From Gigaspora margarita (Eukaryota > Glomeromycota > Glomeromycetes > Diversisporales > Gigasporaceae): a DNA stretch of 64,000 bases. The notes beneath the pieces were generated by a model. It did no database searches. It was not told where the DNA came from and saw nothing but the letters and a program-made list of their open reading frames with translations. The position numbers and the translations under genes were made by a program. The stretch is from NCBI GenBank assembly GCA_009809945.1, contig WTPW01001552.1:26280-90279 (forward strand). The letters run 5' to 3'. Shown piece by piece: positions 1 through 12,310 of this stretch (its first letter is position 1; the number at the start of each line of letters is the position of its first letter).

Positions 1-2070
1 TAAAATATTAGATTTTTATAATATTGTTATTTAATTAATATATTTTATTTTATTTTAGGCAATTTAATTAAGGCCTATTTTGGTATTGATAATTTATATG
101 AAATTCATACATCACTTAATGATATAAATAAATTACAAAAAGGAAAAATATCCTTTTGGTCAATAATTATTAGAGGTTATATATATAGCTTTTTCTGAAA
201 TATTAATAACTTTTAGGACTATGTTCAAATATTAAGTATGTACTAAAATATTATTTTTTAAATTCAAATTTTAACTTTAGATTTTTTTAATGATAGACAT
301 ATAATGATTTTTGTACTACTCAAGTCCAAATACAAGAATGTATTAAATGTAATTACTTTGAAATTGACCTCATTAAAAAAGACATGAGTGAAATAAATGA
401 ATTCAAAATAAATTATTATAATAAATAGTATAATGTAAGTAAGTATTATTTTTAATATATATAGTATAAATTATATTTTCTAATACATATTATTTAAATT
501 ATTTTATATATTAGTTTTAACTTTTAACAGTGTTTTTGCAAACCAAGCAACAAATATTTCATACCAATGTATATTTGAAGAATTGTTTGATCTTGTTAAA
601 CAATATACTAGTAAATCACCAAATTTTAATCACATTAAGTATTTTATTATTGGTGATCTTGATATGGACAACTTTCTGAATTAAGCGAATATTTAACCTT
701 AATTAATATTATCTTATATAGAAGGACCATTTATTTCATATTTCAACCTTGTCAAGTTCATTATTAATAGTAAATTAATAATAATAATAGTATATAGTAT
801 TTATTAAATGTATATTAATAATCTATACAGTCAAACCTCCATAAATGACAATATGCATTTAGAGAGGTATTGCATTTAGGGAGAGCCAATTAAATTACAT
901 CTTTAAAGATTAGATCATCAAGTTTGTATAACTTCTACTAAAAACTGTATAACCTATCATAAATATTAAAATTTAATTAGCTATGTGTATTTAGAAAAGT
1001 AGCATGATATAGAAAATTATTTGGAAGAACATGCATTTACAGTATATAGAACATGCATTTACTAATAATTTTTTACAGAAAAGGGAAAAATGTACATTTA
1101 GGGAGGTATTGCATTTATGGAGATTGCATTTATAGAGGTCTAACTGTATTTATAGAAAAGTATATGAAATATGATTTGATGATGATATTAAATCTAAAAT
1201 AGAATTATTGTTAACTATGAAAGTTGAAGAAGTAGATTTGATATTTAATGAATTATTCATGTTTGATAAAGATTTTATATGTAAGTTTTTATAATAATAA
1301 TTAAATAATAATTAATACATTATTTTTTAAATAATCTATTTAAATTTTTTTTATTAAAATAGATTCAGTTCAATTTTATAAAAAACCTTATATTATTGTA
1401 TCACTTAATTCAAATATCTCAAAGATTCTGTATAATTTATAGCATGCAGCCCCTAATAATACAAATTCTGAGAAGCAGTTCATGCTATAAGTAATCAAAA
1501 AGGCAAGCAATTTAAATTAATAACTATGATATTAAGGTTTGCTTATATCAATATATTATAATATATATGCATTTATATATATATATATTATTTATTTTTA
1601 TTTTTTTTTATTCTAGAGAACAAAAATTAGATATGTGCAATTTAAAAAATGAATATAAGAGCCAATTACAATATTAATTTGAGTAGTCAAAATAAAATTG
1701 GCATTTCAAGAAAAAATTTAGCAAGTAAGTGAGGCAGTTAGTACTTTAAGTTTATTTATACTTATTATATATACTAATAGCTAAATGAAAATCTAAAGCT
1801 AGTTCTTCACCAAAAAAAAAACAAAATAAAAAATGCTAAATAACACAAGCAATCGATTTAACTGCAGATAAATCTCAAGAATCTCAAAAAATAAACTTAA
1901 ATAATAATGAACATGAAGAATTTAGCATGACTATGATAGAAAAATTATAATATAGGAGCACTTGTTGATATTTGCAGGATGCAAAGAAAAATTAAAGGAA
2001 TTGTGAATTTTTAATGCTATAAAAGAGCATAAATATGGTCTTAGAAATTCTAAAAAAAATTATACATGAG
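1..2070 (+). pseudogene. Decayed MULE-like transposase-related gene, copy A (5' end outside window)
   Basis: Exon-like islands separated by AT-rich, intron-like sequence. A splice acceptor (ttttag) ends at 58, followed by peptide GNLIKAYFGIDNLYEIHTSL. Another island near 300-430 reads NYFEIDLIKKDMSEINEF, then 540-690 (FEELFDLVKQYTSKSPNF, later IGDLDMDN), 1365-1530 (HAAPNNTNS, then a GKQFKL-like stretch) and 1780-2070 (SSSPKKKQ, later KYGLEILKKIIHE). Their order matches a Mutator-like transposase family I recall from arbuscular mycorrhizal fungi, in which the FEID-type aspartate sits in the DDE catalytic core. Frames change and stops occur in several islands, and a TA-type MITE (828-1146) interrupts the gene, so it is dead. 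The N-terminal finger exon seen in copy B lies upstream of the window. The family name is from memory; the exon islands and the pairing with copy B are visible. Confidence 0.62.
828..1146. mobile_element. Tc1/pogo-like MITE in pseudogene A
   Basis: Starts CAGTCAAACCTCC and ends GAGGTCTAACTG, an imperfect terminal inverted repeat, flanked by TA at 826-827 and 1147-1148. The interior repeats GCATTTAGGGAGG-like and GCATTTATAGAGG motifs in from both ends. TA duplication and CAG-type ends are typical of Tc1/mariner/pogo non-autonomous elements. The same insertion is present in block B (20529-21130). Confidence 0.8.
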
Positions 2071-5000
2071 AATAAATAATAAAACTTGTTTTGATATTAT
2101 GATATTATATATAAATATTTGGAGTAAAATCCTGTTTAAAAAGTGAATTGGTAATCTTTTTTTGTAATAATAGTAATATATAGTACTTATCAATTTGAAA
2201 ATAGTAATTTTTTTTGCAAACTACTTAATATAACTATTGCTATCTTGTTATAAATATTGATTATTTTCCCTTCAATTTTATTATTACTACTGCATTATCA
2301 CCTATTATTAATTAATTACATTGTTAAAATCAATCAAAATAAAATTTTTATTAATTATATAACTATAATCTTATCTACATTCCTGATCTAATTAAATTAA
2401 TTATTGTGTATCACATAAACAAACCATTCTTATAACTAATAAAATTTTAAAGTATATAAAATAGTATACAATTAGTATCATTGACTTAAATTTATATATA
2501 TGTATATTATATGCTTTTCTTAAAAAAATTTAGTATATATATATGTATATTATACACTTTTTTTAATAAAAAGTTATTACATATATATGTATACTATATG
2601 CTTTTCATTTTTTATTAACCTATGCAACATCTTTTGTGCCATTAACCTTATGATTATAAACAATATCTGGTCTAAACTAGTTAAAAAACTAGTTCATCTC
2701 TATCAAAAAATATGTATAGAACAATAATGAGTATTATATTCACATTTGGATCAATTTAAATTAGCCATTTAGAAGATCTTGAGATCACAAGATATAGTAC
2801 TGTTTTTTGGTTAGTTCTAAACTAGTTTCTAAAAAGTCCAGTTCAAACTTATTATAAACTATTATTTAAAATTTATAAAGTTTTAGCTATAAATATAACC
2901 ATAATTTGTAACCATAATTTGTTATATATTGTACAGTTTATTAAAATATTTTTGCCTGCGCATCTAATTCCAACTCAGAATTTTGGTAACCCCGAGTATA
3001 AGCTGTACACATTTGCAATATATATATTTCTGCTATAGTATACAATCAATAAATTAATCAATCAATATATACTGCAATAGCTGTGATCATGATACTTATT
3101 ATAGTGAATTTTGATATGGCTGCTTTGACAAGCTCATGGGTATCAGATATACAATTTAATTTTATAATTAATTAGGTTTTAAACTATCAAAATATTAGAA
3201 TTTTTTCAATCACTATTTGCTTTTATCTATAGTAAATACTGATTAGAAATATTAAATAGTCTATATGAATCTCAATATTCTATATTTATTGTATAACTAC
3301 ATTAAACTATAATAATTAATTAGACATGTATTATTATAATATTTAATAATTAATTAATTGCAATACTATTGCTATGATATAATAAAAATACTTATTTTCT
3401 TGAAATTTAGTCTATTGATTAAAGTTTCTTACAATAAATAAAAATAACCAAGTTCTAAATAATAATAGTTCATGTTAGCCATTATCTGAATTAAATTACA
3501 ACATCTATAAACTTTTTCTATTTCAATCATCCCCTTCAAATTTTTATTCAACTAGTCTTAAAAAAATGTTGAGGTGGATCTAAACAAAATCCTTTTTGGA
3601 TTTTCTGGATTATACAATGCCAATATGCAATTATATAATATGGATACAGCTAATTTTTGATTAAGGGTAGAGTATATATAAATCTTATATCATATGATAT
3701 GCATTGCAAATTTTTTTGTGTAACTAATTATATAGAAAACACAACTCTGCTTGGGTAATTACCTAATTTAGAAATATTTTTACTATTTGTTTTCTTGTGC
3801 AACCCTGACAAATTTGAAGCCCCAAGGCAAATTTAACTATATAAGGAAGTATTTTTTTAAAATAATACAATCTCTGAAGATTTACAACTATAAATAGAAG
3901 GCTTAATCTGTATATTACCAAATTTTGGTAAAGATTAACTGTGCTTTTAAAAACTTTTATTAGTGGCGTATTTCAAATTTTTATGAAATCCCAATGTACC
4001 ACCAAAAAATCATATGATAAATGATCTATATACACTCTATTCTTAAAGAAATAATTGATCTTTCAAATCTAGCCTTTGTTAGCAATAATATTTATTTAAT
4101 AAAAATCAAAATATGGTAATACACTATACCTCTCAATGAGTAGGTTCAGGAAATTTTAATTACAATACAGCAATTCTAGTAGTTTGATTTTTTAATGAAG
4201 AATATAATGAAAACAAATATACAATAGATTAAATATATAATAAATATATATATCAATACTGTTTTGCCATTTGCTATTATGTTTTTAATAAATAAAAATT
4301 TATTATTATAATAAGTTACATATAATAATAACATACAATAATAAACATACAAAAATAAATATATAATGGTATTTACAATAACAAGATTAAGATTACATCG
4401 AGTTACAGCAAGTTACAACATACAAGATTAAGTTACAGCATGTATAAAAAGTTATAACTTGAATAATTTTATTAGCACATATGCAAGTTATACCAAGATG
4501 TAATTTAAAGCAAAAAGTTATAACTAGTTATAACTCAGTTACAGTATAGACTATTCCAATTTCTCAATTTCTGCCTGCACCTCTAGTTGGGATGTGTCAG
4601 AGTGCATCTAAATTATAGTTAGTTGGATTAGAATTGACCAATTTTGCCCAAGGTTATAAAAAGGTTTACTAATAAATCATATTCATTCATTAAGAAAAAT
4701 GCCCAACTAATAATTTTGGTATAGAAGCTGCTAACAACTAGAGCTAAATACCAACCTAGATCCGATGCATCCAGCCTGAAAATTTGGGAATAGTCCTATA
4801 AAATCAATGAGAACAAGGTTATGCTTCAAATGAGCACATGTCGGATTAGATCACTACTACAAAAATAAAAATCTTAATAAATATTTCAATTACTAACTTA
4901 ATAAATTTATTAAAAGTTATATATGCCAAGTTGATTTTTCTTTTTATAAAACTTAGGTCAGTCAATCAGATTTTTTTTAATTTGCTGTAAATTAATATAA

Positions 5001-5160
5001 TAATGTTTATATCTTAAGGTTATACAAGGTTAATTTTTTGCATAACTAGAAATCAAAAAATTGTATTGGTAATCATCTTTGTTCCAACAACCCTATCGTA
5101 TAATTATGGCAAATTAAAGTCTCCTTTGGGTGACACAATATGAGAATAGCAGTATGCCAG
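2071..5160. other. Non-coding flank of block A
   Basis: No open frame over about 60 codons and no recognisable gene. AT-rich sequence shared with block B. It contains a copy of repeat S (about 4566-4803) and a palindromic patch around 2665-2850 with ACTAGTTAAAAAACTAGTT. A further partial copy of 2665-3135, with its last part inverted, is at 30280-30790. Part of 3890-4060 resembles 13697-13860. Confidence 0.6.
4566..4803 (+). repeat. Repeat S, copy 1 (block A)
   Basis: One of four direct copies (others about 28326-28560, 30788-31015, 58987-59226). Shared landmarks in order are GTGCATC, GTTGGAT, TTTTGCCCAAG, AATGCCCA, ACAACTAG, CCTAGATC and AAATTTGGGAA. The best-preserved copy (58987) has weak inverted ends (ACAGGG...TTCC). 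No target duplication seen; element class unknown. Confidence 0.7.
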
Positions 5161-5166
5161 AAATAT

Positions 5167-5413
5167 TGAGTTAATAGAAATCAAGCAATTTTTTTTAGTA
5201 ATTTTTTTTTAAAGTTTAAATCAAATTAATTTAACTAAATCTTGATCAAATTTTGATAAATTTTTTTTTAAATTAATTCTATATGTTTATGAAATTAATT
5301 TAAAAAAATTTTTATCAAATTTGATTAAACTTTTGTTAAATTATTCCAGTTCAAAGTTTCAAAAAAATTTCATTATAAAAAATTTGCTTGATTTCTATTG
5401 ACTCACCCCCAAT
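5167..5413. mobile_element. Foldback MITE Y, copy in block A
   Basis: Near-complete palindrome: left arm begins GAGTTAATAGAAATCAAGC and right arm ends GCTTGATTTCTATTGACTC, with AT-rich arms pairing to the centre. The block B copy (28883-29135) keeps longer ends and clean TA duplications. Here the left tip (taattggga) is missing. Non-coding. Confidence 0.75.
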
Positions 5414-5894
5414 TAGTAAATTTTTGCACCTGATTTGCAAATTTAGTATGCAGGAGTATGATCTGCATTTTATGTTTTTTTATTATAATAAAATCAGATT
5501 TCACCCTAGTGATGTTCATAGCAGATTTCACTATTTCACACCTTAGATTTCAACCTGTCATGTTATAATTATCAAAATGACAGTGGATTTTTGGTAATAA
5601 AAAATGTAGTTTTTATAATATAATTTATAGCCAGTATATCACTTGAGTATAATCTTGTATAGGCGAAAATTTTATTAACAAAAACTACATGTTTATTATC
5701 AAAAAATAATTATTGAAAATTGCTGATTATCATTACAAAATTCATCATTCGCTCTACTACTTTTTAGATCAGCTATAAATATATGAATTTTATACAAAAT
5801 CCCTACATAAAATACCTTCCTTGCTGAATTACCACCGTGTACTAATTAAGATTTTGTCCTAGAAATGTAACAAATCTAGAGTAGCTTATTATAG

Positions 5895-7240
5895 TAGTCT
5901 TCTGTTCCTGGTTTTGCATGACAATGTCGTGCAGCTATCTAGTGGTTATAAAGCAATCCAAATTGATGTAACTTCGCAAAATCTTGGATCTGATTGGTCC
6001 TCATGACCATAACTGTCGCATGCTGATTATTTTTCACGTATCGAGTATCATTTAGCATGCTGCTGAAATATAATACTGGTTGTCCCGTGATCTGTTGATG
6101 TGACTAGTACTACGTTACCAGGAACAGAGTGATAAAATAATGTAGAACTACTAGGAAGGGAGTGATGCATATCACGTAGTATGGTTTTATGATGGGCTAG
6201 AATGATGTGGGTCCACAAAATCTTGAATCTGGTTGGTCCACGTGATACTATATGTTACTTGGTGCTTAGTTCTCACCTGTCTATCATCGCATGGACTGTC
6301 TTGATGCTTAATTTTTGCATGTATATCATCGCATAAATCATTTTAAATGCTTCTGAATGGTGATTCGATCATCTAATTCCTTAGGGTGTTGCTTGTCCTG
6401 TGATCTGTTAATGTGACTAGTACTATGGTATAATGACCATTAAAAAAAATTGCGATTATCCATAGAATAAAATTACAAATGCTATAACAACTAATAGTAA
6501 AAATGTACTTTTTAGACATAAATATCAGTGACCTGATACAAATTTGCAAATCTATTCACGCAATATTTGGCATTTTTCATTTTTTTTCATAGAATTTTTT
6601 ATTGGGCTGATTATATGATAATCTCTGATTATCGAAGGTGAGAACGAAAGAATTTGTTAATCATTAACGCAACTCTTAAAATCATGAAATGTAAACTTTC
6701 CAAATTTGCTTCTGTTGTTTGATTACCTAATATATGCTGATGAATTTGAAAGCATTTTGTATAATGGTCTTAAGTTCAAGAACAAGTGCAAGAACAAGAA
6801 CAATAGTTCCACAATAGGTAAAAAAAGTTCATGATATTAATAAAAAACAATAATATATTAGCAAATACTAATTTCACTAAAGATTTGGATTGTTGATTCT
6901 AGATCTTTCCACTTTTCGTAAATTTTTGGTCACATTTTTTGCTATCCAGATTATTTGATAATTGCTAATTTTCTCAGTGATTTTTGTAGTTCATAGTTCT
7001 ATGTCAATCTACCAACCAATCTATCCAAAATGTGATCAGTGTACTAAAACTAATATAGCAATTTTAATGCTTTTGATTGGATATGCAATTTGTGATCAAA
7101 ACTGTTAAGACTAAAATATCAATGAGCAAGTTATGATCAAGAATTTTATCACAATTCAAATTTTAGCAATTGTATTAAATCAATCTTAACCACATATAGT
7201 ATTATGTATCGATTTGTAACAGAACTCTTTATGGTAAAAT
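5895..7240 (+). repeat. Dispersed repeat R, copy 1 (full, internally duplicated)
   Basis: Begins with the conserved TTCCTGGTTTTGCATGAC...GCAGCTATCTAG head shared with 15700, 29628, 46892 and 52272. Later landmarks are AAAATCTTGGATCTGATTGG, GACTAGTACTA, GGCATTTTTCATTTTTT, CAAGAACAAGTGCAAGAAC and GTGTATCGATTTG-like sequence. Copy 1 carries a direct duplication of about 313 bp (GTGATCTGTT...GACTAGTACTA at 6087-6112 and again at 6400-6425). No coding frame. Class unknown; the head can form a hairpin (GCATGACAATGTCGTGC). Confidence 0.8.
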
Positions 7241-7539
7241 CGACCTTATATGTGCATTGATCAACATGCTAATTAGGGTTTGAATTGAGGCAAAGTCATT
7301 AAGGGATGCCTCTAAGAATCAAATGATTATTTCTAGCTATGTTTGGCATGTGTGTGTGTTTTTTTTGCAGGTTATTTATGCCAGTAATATTTATTGAATT
7401 TATTGTTAACAGAATACATAGTAGAAAGTGAGCAACTGACCGCTCCTGCAGATACCCTGTGATTTTCACTCATGGGCAGAAATACATGTGATAACCACTC
7501 TTATGACTGCATGTGTATAGCAGAAGGATTGTGTAGCTG
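7241..7539. other. Unique-looking AT-rich spacer
   Basis: No open frame, inverted repeat or tandem repeat that I can support. Contains a short GT run followed by a T tract and CAG at about 7351-7370, which resembles a splice acceptor but has no accompanying exon. Confidence 0.4.
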
Positions 7540-7547
7540 CTTTAGGG

Positions 7548-7826
7548 CAGTGTTGTCACGGGACATCTTTGGACAATGATTTGGACAATTTTGGACAATT
7601 TTGGACAATTAAATAAAGTAAAATTACTTAAAATTTTATTAAAATAACCTATTTTAATTTTAACTGGAATGTGTTTAGCACCTAAAAAATATATAGTTAT
7701 ATATTTTTTAAATAAATTTATTAATTATTAAAGCCTGGACAAACTTTGGACAATCTTGGAAGTTTGGACAATTTTGGACATGGACAAGCCAAAAAAGGCT
7801 GTGGACAGCCAAAATGTACAACACTG
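7548..7826. mobile_element. hAT-like MITE, GGACA-rich (H family, copy 1)
   Basis: Perfect 8-bp target duplication CTTTAGGG at 7540-7547 and 7827-7834. Ends are CAGTGTTGTC and GTACAACACTG. The subterminal regions repeat TTTGGACAATTTTGGACAAT and TGGACATGGACAAGCC, as expected for transposase-binding arrays. Too short to code for transposase. A second member with the same ends is at 59926-60129. Confidence 0.9.
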
Positions 7827-8866
7827 CTTTAGGGTGTCCAGGATTATGCTGCAGCGCATAATTTGCATTTTCATGCAGCATGTATACAAGAAGGTAGTCA
7901 CCTGACTTGTCATACTTTTTGAATTTTTATTGGCTAATAATTCTCATAATTCACATAATTTATGACTAACTTTGTGTCATAATCCTGGACACCCTAGTGC
8001 CACAATTCGAAATTGTGGTATTAGAAGATTTGAATTTCCCAATTAGTTTATCCCATTTGTAGCTTTATTTAGTATAGATAGCTTCATTTCTATTTTTGTA
8101 TAATTTATTAAATGTTTAGTCAAGATCCTTTCTATTTCTGTATAATTCATTAAATATTAGTTATAATCCATAATAAGTTTCAGTTATTATAGGAACCGCA
8201 TAACAATTCTGCGGACTGTGATTTTCAACCAATCATCATATGTAACATGACAATGAAACAAAATAGCTGACTTTTTCAAAAATCGTCTATAATGCAAATT
8301 TTGGCTTACACAGCCACTTTCTGCATTTTAATAAAATAATTTCTTGCAAAATTTTGCTATATATAAGACACTTGCTAATGTTGTTCAAATGCTCACCCTT
8401 ACCCTAATATCGAAAGTACTATTGTTAGGCAAAACTATTTTTGGTAAATGGTGAAAGTCGAAACTAAACCTGGTAAAAGTTGAAACTGGCGAAACTCTGG
8501 CAAAATAGCAAAACTCTGGCAAAATGTTAAAACTATGGTGAAACCTCGTTAAAGCTAAACCCTGGAGAAAGTCAAACACAGTGAAGATAAAACCTCTAAG
8601 ACTTTGGAATGACTGAGCCATGTTGGTAAATCAAGCAAACTATTTTGCACATGGCTATTAAGCATAGCATGCAACTTATAAAAAAATGTACAAAAACAAT
8701 AAACAAAACGATAGCCTTTCAGTTGTATTTGAGTACTATTAAAAGAAAACTAGTGTTCAGACTTTTGAACTTATAATAAATCAATTCAGTCTTGAAAATT
8801 CAAAGTCTGAAATACTGTTTTCTTTTAGTAGCACTTATCTATACATTAATATTATTTGTATAAAAT

Positions 8867-9227
8867 TAGGGTTGCTTCAGTCCAGTCCAGTCCGGTCCAG
8901 TTTCTAAGAGGACTGTTATCATCGTGTTTACAGTCCCAGTCCAGTCTGGTTCTTCGGTCCCATAATAGTCCTTTAATGATTATGTCAATCTTAATGCATA
9001 AGATTTTATTGGCCAAAAATAACGTAATTATTTACTGTCAGATGTAAACAAACATCATATAATCTATGTTACGCCTAATCAAGAAATTTGATTGGGTGAT
9101 ATGAACATCACAGTTATGTTTACAAGGACTGGTCCCAGGACTGGTCCTTTAATGGTCCCACTTTCCTTATCAGTCCCAGTTCAGGACCAGTCCTGGACCA
9201 GTCTTTTTCAGGACTGATGCATCCCTA
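8867..9227. mobile_element. hAT-like MITE with AGTCC/GGACT subterminal array
   Basis: Ends TAGGGTTGCTTCAGTCC and GGACTGATGCATCCCTA (15 of 17 paired). Flanks GTATAAAAT at 8858-8866 and 9228-9236, an 8- or 9-bp duplication depending on where the end is set. Multiple CCAGTCC and GGACTGGTCC copies lie near both ends. Nested inside the element at 8417-10314. Confidence 0.85.
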
Positions 9228-9280
9228 GTATAAAATAAACATGTCTGATATCTAAATATTTAAACCCTCTAGTAAAAGTT

Positions 9281-9376
9281 TAGGGTTAGTATGAACAGAA
9301 TTATGTTGATGCCAGCTGGGGTTTTTTACACTAAAACACGGCCAGCATTAACATAATTCAGCCCGCACTAACCCTA
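9281..9376. mobile_element. Tiny foldback MITE
   Basis: 96 bp, almost all palindrome: TAGGGTTAGT on the left and ACTAACCCTA on the right, with AATTATGTTGATGCCAGC pairing to GGCCAGCATTAACATAATT. The loop is about 20 nt. No convincing target duplication. It abuts the next element at 9377. Confidence 0.65.
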
Positions 9377-9661
9377 GATTCTAGGAACTGTCCTAGCATT
9401 ACCAACCTAAAAAAATTTTGCTAAAGAAATTTCGCTGCTAGATTAGAGTTAGGTTTTGCTATTAGTTTAGGTTAAAAAAGAGTCTTTTAATACCAAAATT
9501 TTGCAAGGAAACCTTTTTGTAAATGCATAAAAGGTGGGTTCATAGGGAAAATGTTGAGTTATAAACAATTGTTTGCGTTTCATCTACGTAGCACCTGATC
9601 TTGAAATCTGATTGGCCAGTGAAATTTTTTAGGTTGGTAATGCTAGAACAGTTAGATTCTG
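9377..9661. mobile_element. Inverted-repeat element U
   Basis: Inverted ends of about 35 bp: CTGTCCTAGCATTACCAACC on the left pairs with GGTTGGTAATGCTAGAACAG on the right, and AAAAAAATTT with AAATTTTTT inside. The interior (CCAAAATTTTGCAAGGAAAC, then GAAATCTG) recurs in decayed form near 44585-44745 and 50690-50850, so the inner sequence belongs to a wider repeat family. No open frame of note. Confidence 0.7.
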
Positions 9662-9718
9662 ACCCAGGTCAAAATAAATTTATTGTTATATTGTTAAGAT
9701 TTTTCTCTTTACTTAAAT

Positions 9719-9971
9719 GGGCTTGGTGCTACAGAAAAGGAAGAAATCAACAAAAAAAAGATCTTCAGAAAATCAATTTTTATGTTATAAATTTTATAAT
9801 AAGCTATAAGAAATTATAGATTTTGAAGAACTATATTGCAAAATTTTATTAATACAACTACTTTTGTGTCTTAAGTAAAAAATGATCCTAATTGTATTCT
9901 AAATTAATTTATATAAAAAAATTAATTTTCAAAATTTTGTTATTTTTCCTTTTTTCTGTAGCACCAAGCCC
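9719..9971. mobile_element. Inverted-repeat element T
   Basis: Inverted ends of about 28 bp: GGGCTTGGTGCTACAGAAAA on the left and TTTTCTGTAGCACCAAGCCC on the right. AAAT flanks both sides (9715-9718, 9972-9975), a possible 4-bp duplication. AT-rich, non-coding interior. Nested inside 8417-10314. Confidence 0.75.
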
Positions 9972-10322
9972 AAATACTAGACATAAGTAACTTGTTAACA
10001 TTATTATTATCAGCAATTATTTCCAAATGCTCTATAACTTATAATAGATCAAATATAGTAAAATTTAGATTACTGATCAAAAAGTATCATATATGACAGT
10101 ATGATTATGCACGTATATATGTTTTTTTCTATTCATGCCTCATTTACTCATCCTTTACTAATTTCATTACTTTTCTATTTTTGCCACCTTTTAATCATTT
10201 CACCAGTTTCATCAGTTTCGCCATTTCGGCATTTTAATTTTTTTTTGATGAAAGTCAAAACTTGTTTCGACTTTCGCCTATGGCAAAACCTCTAGGTTTC
10301 GCCTAACAACACTAATTGAAAG

Positions 10323-10660
10323 TTAACTTTTTAATCGAAAAATGCAATGACGCGTCACAAATTTTTTTTGGCCAATAGATTTCTAGCGCATATCATCACG
10401 TCCTTGCAGAAATTTTATGCGCTTCCTATGTATGATGTTGGAATAAATAGTCCTAAAAGTAAAAAATTGATTCAAACTTATTATTTTTTCTAATTTTTAA
10501 TTTGATTTTTTTTATATAAACCATTTTATCAAAGAAGAATCACCTATATTCATTTAATATCTGCTGATCTTGGTTATTACTATCAATTTATGAATGAAGA
10601 CAAGTTACACTGATTAGTATGGTATAGGTGATCAGATCAGTACAGCACAGACCTGTTTTT
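10323..10660. other. AT-rich spacer after the nested hAT
   Basis: No gene, palindrome or tandem repeat that I can support. Contains ordinary AT-rich sequence with one CpG-containing patch (GACGCGTCAC, 10350-10359). Confidence 0.4.
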
Positions 10661-10925
10661 TAAAATTTATGCTATACGTAATAGATATTACATAGCTGTT
10701 GTGAATATCATGAGTTAGGACATCGAAGCTATGGTAACACATAATGTTCATAGCACACATGTAATATCTGATATATTTCAATATATTTCATGGTTCCTAT
10801 GCCCGTAAAGTTTCTGATTAAAATTTTTAATAATGATGTCATACTGTATAAAAATTTTTGATATCTTCATGGTATTACATCATCATTAAAATATCATCAG
10901 AAATGTTCACAGGAAACATTAGGGA
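10661..10925. mobile_element. MITE Z, copy 1
   Basis: Paired with 17306-17546 in direct orientation. The right half is a foldback: GGTTCCTATGCCCGTAAAG and TTTCTGAT pair with ATCAGAAATGTTCACAGG. The left part holds an inverted AGATATTACA/TGTAATATCT. Non-coding; no target duplication defined. Confidence 0.65.
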
Positions 10926-11360
10926 CATTGATCCAATATTAATTTATTAGAGTTAGGAGTTACTGCTAATTCGTATGGTATAGTTTAAAAATTGGTCTGT
11001 ATTATACTGATCTGGTCACCTATATCATGCTGATTTGTTGTAACTTATAAAGCATTTGATTATTATAAAAATCAGCTGGGATGCAAAATTCTAAAGTATA
11101 GATCGAATTAGTCATATCACGTGCTTGATGGCATCAATTTTATATAATTGGCATTGCAAACTTAACTGTTTTTAAATCTAATTGTTTATCAAAGAATTTT
11201 TTCAACTTTTAGTTAATATTTAGAAATCAGGAATTCATATGTCAATTTAGTTAGCACTATTGGTGCATATTTCATGGTAAACAAGGTAGATAAAATATAT
11301 TTTTTTCAAACATCTTAATGAATATTGCTCTTCCATGACATAGAGGCAGAAATTATTAGA
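10926..11360. other. AT-rich spacer
   Basis: No open frame over 60 codons and no repeat structure strong enough to name. Confidence 0.35.
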
Positions 11361-11684
11361 CTATGCAAAGTTAATTTTTCATTTTGCATTACATGGTTTT
11401 CAAAATTCTTATCTGTAGTTCGTTTATATTATTATTATTCTGCTGTAAATTAATAAACTCACATTATATCTAGAGCATGCAAAGTTTGTTTTTTGCTTTG
11501 CATAACAGAATCACAAGTTTGGGTTGGTTGTCAGATTCTTTTATCTGTCCTATTGGATAATTGAAAATGTCTCTAAAAAAATAAATAGCAAAAGTTAAAT
11601 CATTGCACAATTAAGACTTAAAATTTTTTTGAAAATCAGTCAGCAGGGTAATGCAAAACAAAAACCAACTTTATGTAGCCTTAT
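11361..11684. mobile_element. Inverted-repeat element Q, copy 1
   Basis: Left end GCAAAGTTAATTTTTCATTT with GCATTAC, right end GTAATGCAAAACAAAAACC followed by AACTTTATGTAGCC: inverted ends. A second left-type end lies inside at about 11474. The same end sequence is found at 23925, 24085, 28680, 38390, 39005, 39255 and 39840, marking a common non-autonomous family in this window. Confidence 0.6.
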
Positions 11685-11914
11685 ATTCTATAATTACTAA
11701 TCAACCTTTTAATAGACTTTTGAATAGTAGCAGATGTTTACGTTTTATTAATTAAATTACCCAAATCTAAAAAATATTCAATTTATTCAATAACAATTCT
11801 CAAGATATTTTATGTAAGCATCAAATAAATCTACTAAACTATCTTTATTTATAATCATATGGCTAACATTAGTAATTTATTTAAAAAATATAGCTTATTA
11901 TGAGATTATTTATC

Positions 11915-12063
11915 GTAATAATAGTAATAATTATATTTTACACAATTATAATTATTATTACATTATAATTATTACATTATAATTATTGTTATATTATAAT
12001 TATTATTACATTATAATTATATTACATTATAATTATTATTACATTATAATTATTATTAGGGAT
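11915..12063. repeat. ATTATAATTATTATTACATT microsatellite
   Basis: Tandem ATTATAATTATTATTACATT-type units, imperfect, ending just before an inverted-repeat element. Simple-sequence DNA. Confidence 0.85.
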
Positions 12064-12066
12064 ATT

Positions 12067-12310
12067 ATATTCATAACACCCGTGTTAAATAACTTATATG
12101 TCTTATTTAGGGTAGGGTCCAGTTTTAAGATAAGTAGGAATTTTTTATTATACAATATATATTAGATATAAGGTATAAAAGGTTCCAATTTCAGTTCCTA
12201 TAAGGTTTTCAGGGGTGCTAATCATTTTTACTTAGAGTACCTACACCCATTTACTTAGTATGTTTTTAAGATATTGCAAAAGGTGTTATATAACACAGTG
12301 TTATAAATAT
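12067..12310. mobile_element. MITE M, copy 1
   Basis: Left end TTCATAACACCCGTGTTAAA, right end GTTATATAACACAGTGTTAT: about 25 bp of inverted ends, each with a small palindrome of its own (AACACCCGTGTT). A homologous element in direct orientation is at 61431-61679, sharing TTTACTTAGAGTA and CAGTTCC/TTTCAGTTC landmarks. Exact duplication not certain. Confidence 0.8.

Larger units (their letters stand above)
1..5985 (+). repeat. Block A: segmental repeat paired with 19448-29716
   Basis: The whole stretch can be followed, with scattered substitutions and small indels, in direct orientation in block B. It carries the dead MULE-like gene and about 3.9 kb of non-coding flank. Two MITEs (828-1146 and about 5167-5413) are shared with block B and therefore predate the duplication. 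Similarity ends around 5985 inside a copy of dispersed repeat R. The left limit is cut by the window edge, so the true length is unknown. Confidence 0.9.
8417..10314. mobile_element. 1.9-kb hAT-like element, host of four nested elements
   Basis: Left end TACTATTGTTAGGC and right end GCCTAACAACACTA form inverted ends that stay alignable for about 50 bp (GAAAGTCGAAAC inside both). Target duplication ATCGAAAG (8409-8416) / ATTGAAAG (10315-10322) matches 7 of 8, the change being a C/T transition. Subterminal GGCAAAACTCTGG and GCGAAAC motifs recur. The interior holds insertions at 8867-9227, 9281-9376, 9377-9661 and 9719-9971. No transposase frame remains. Confidence 0.82.

Noticed and set aside
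2071..5160. Further coding exons in the block A flank
   Set aside because: No peptide islands conserved between A and B; substitutions and indels look unconstrained.
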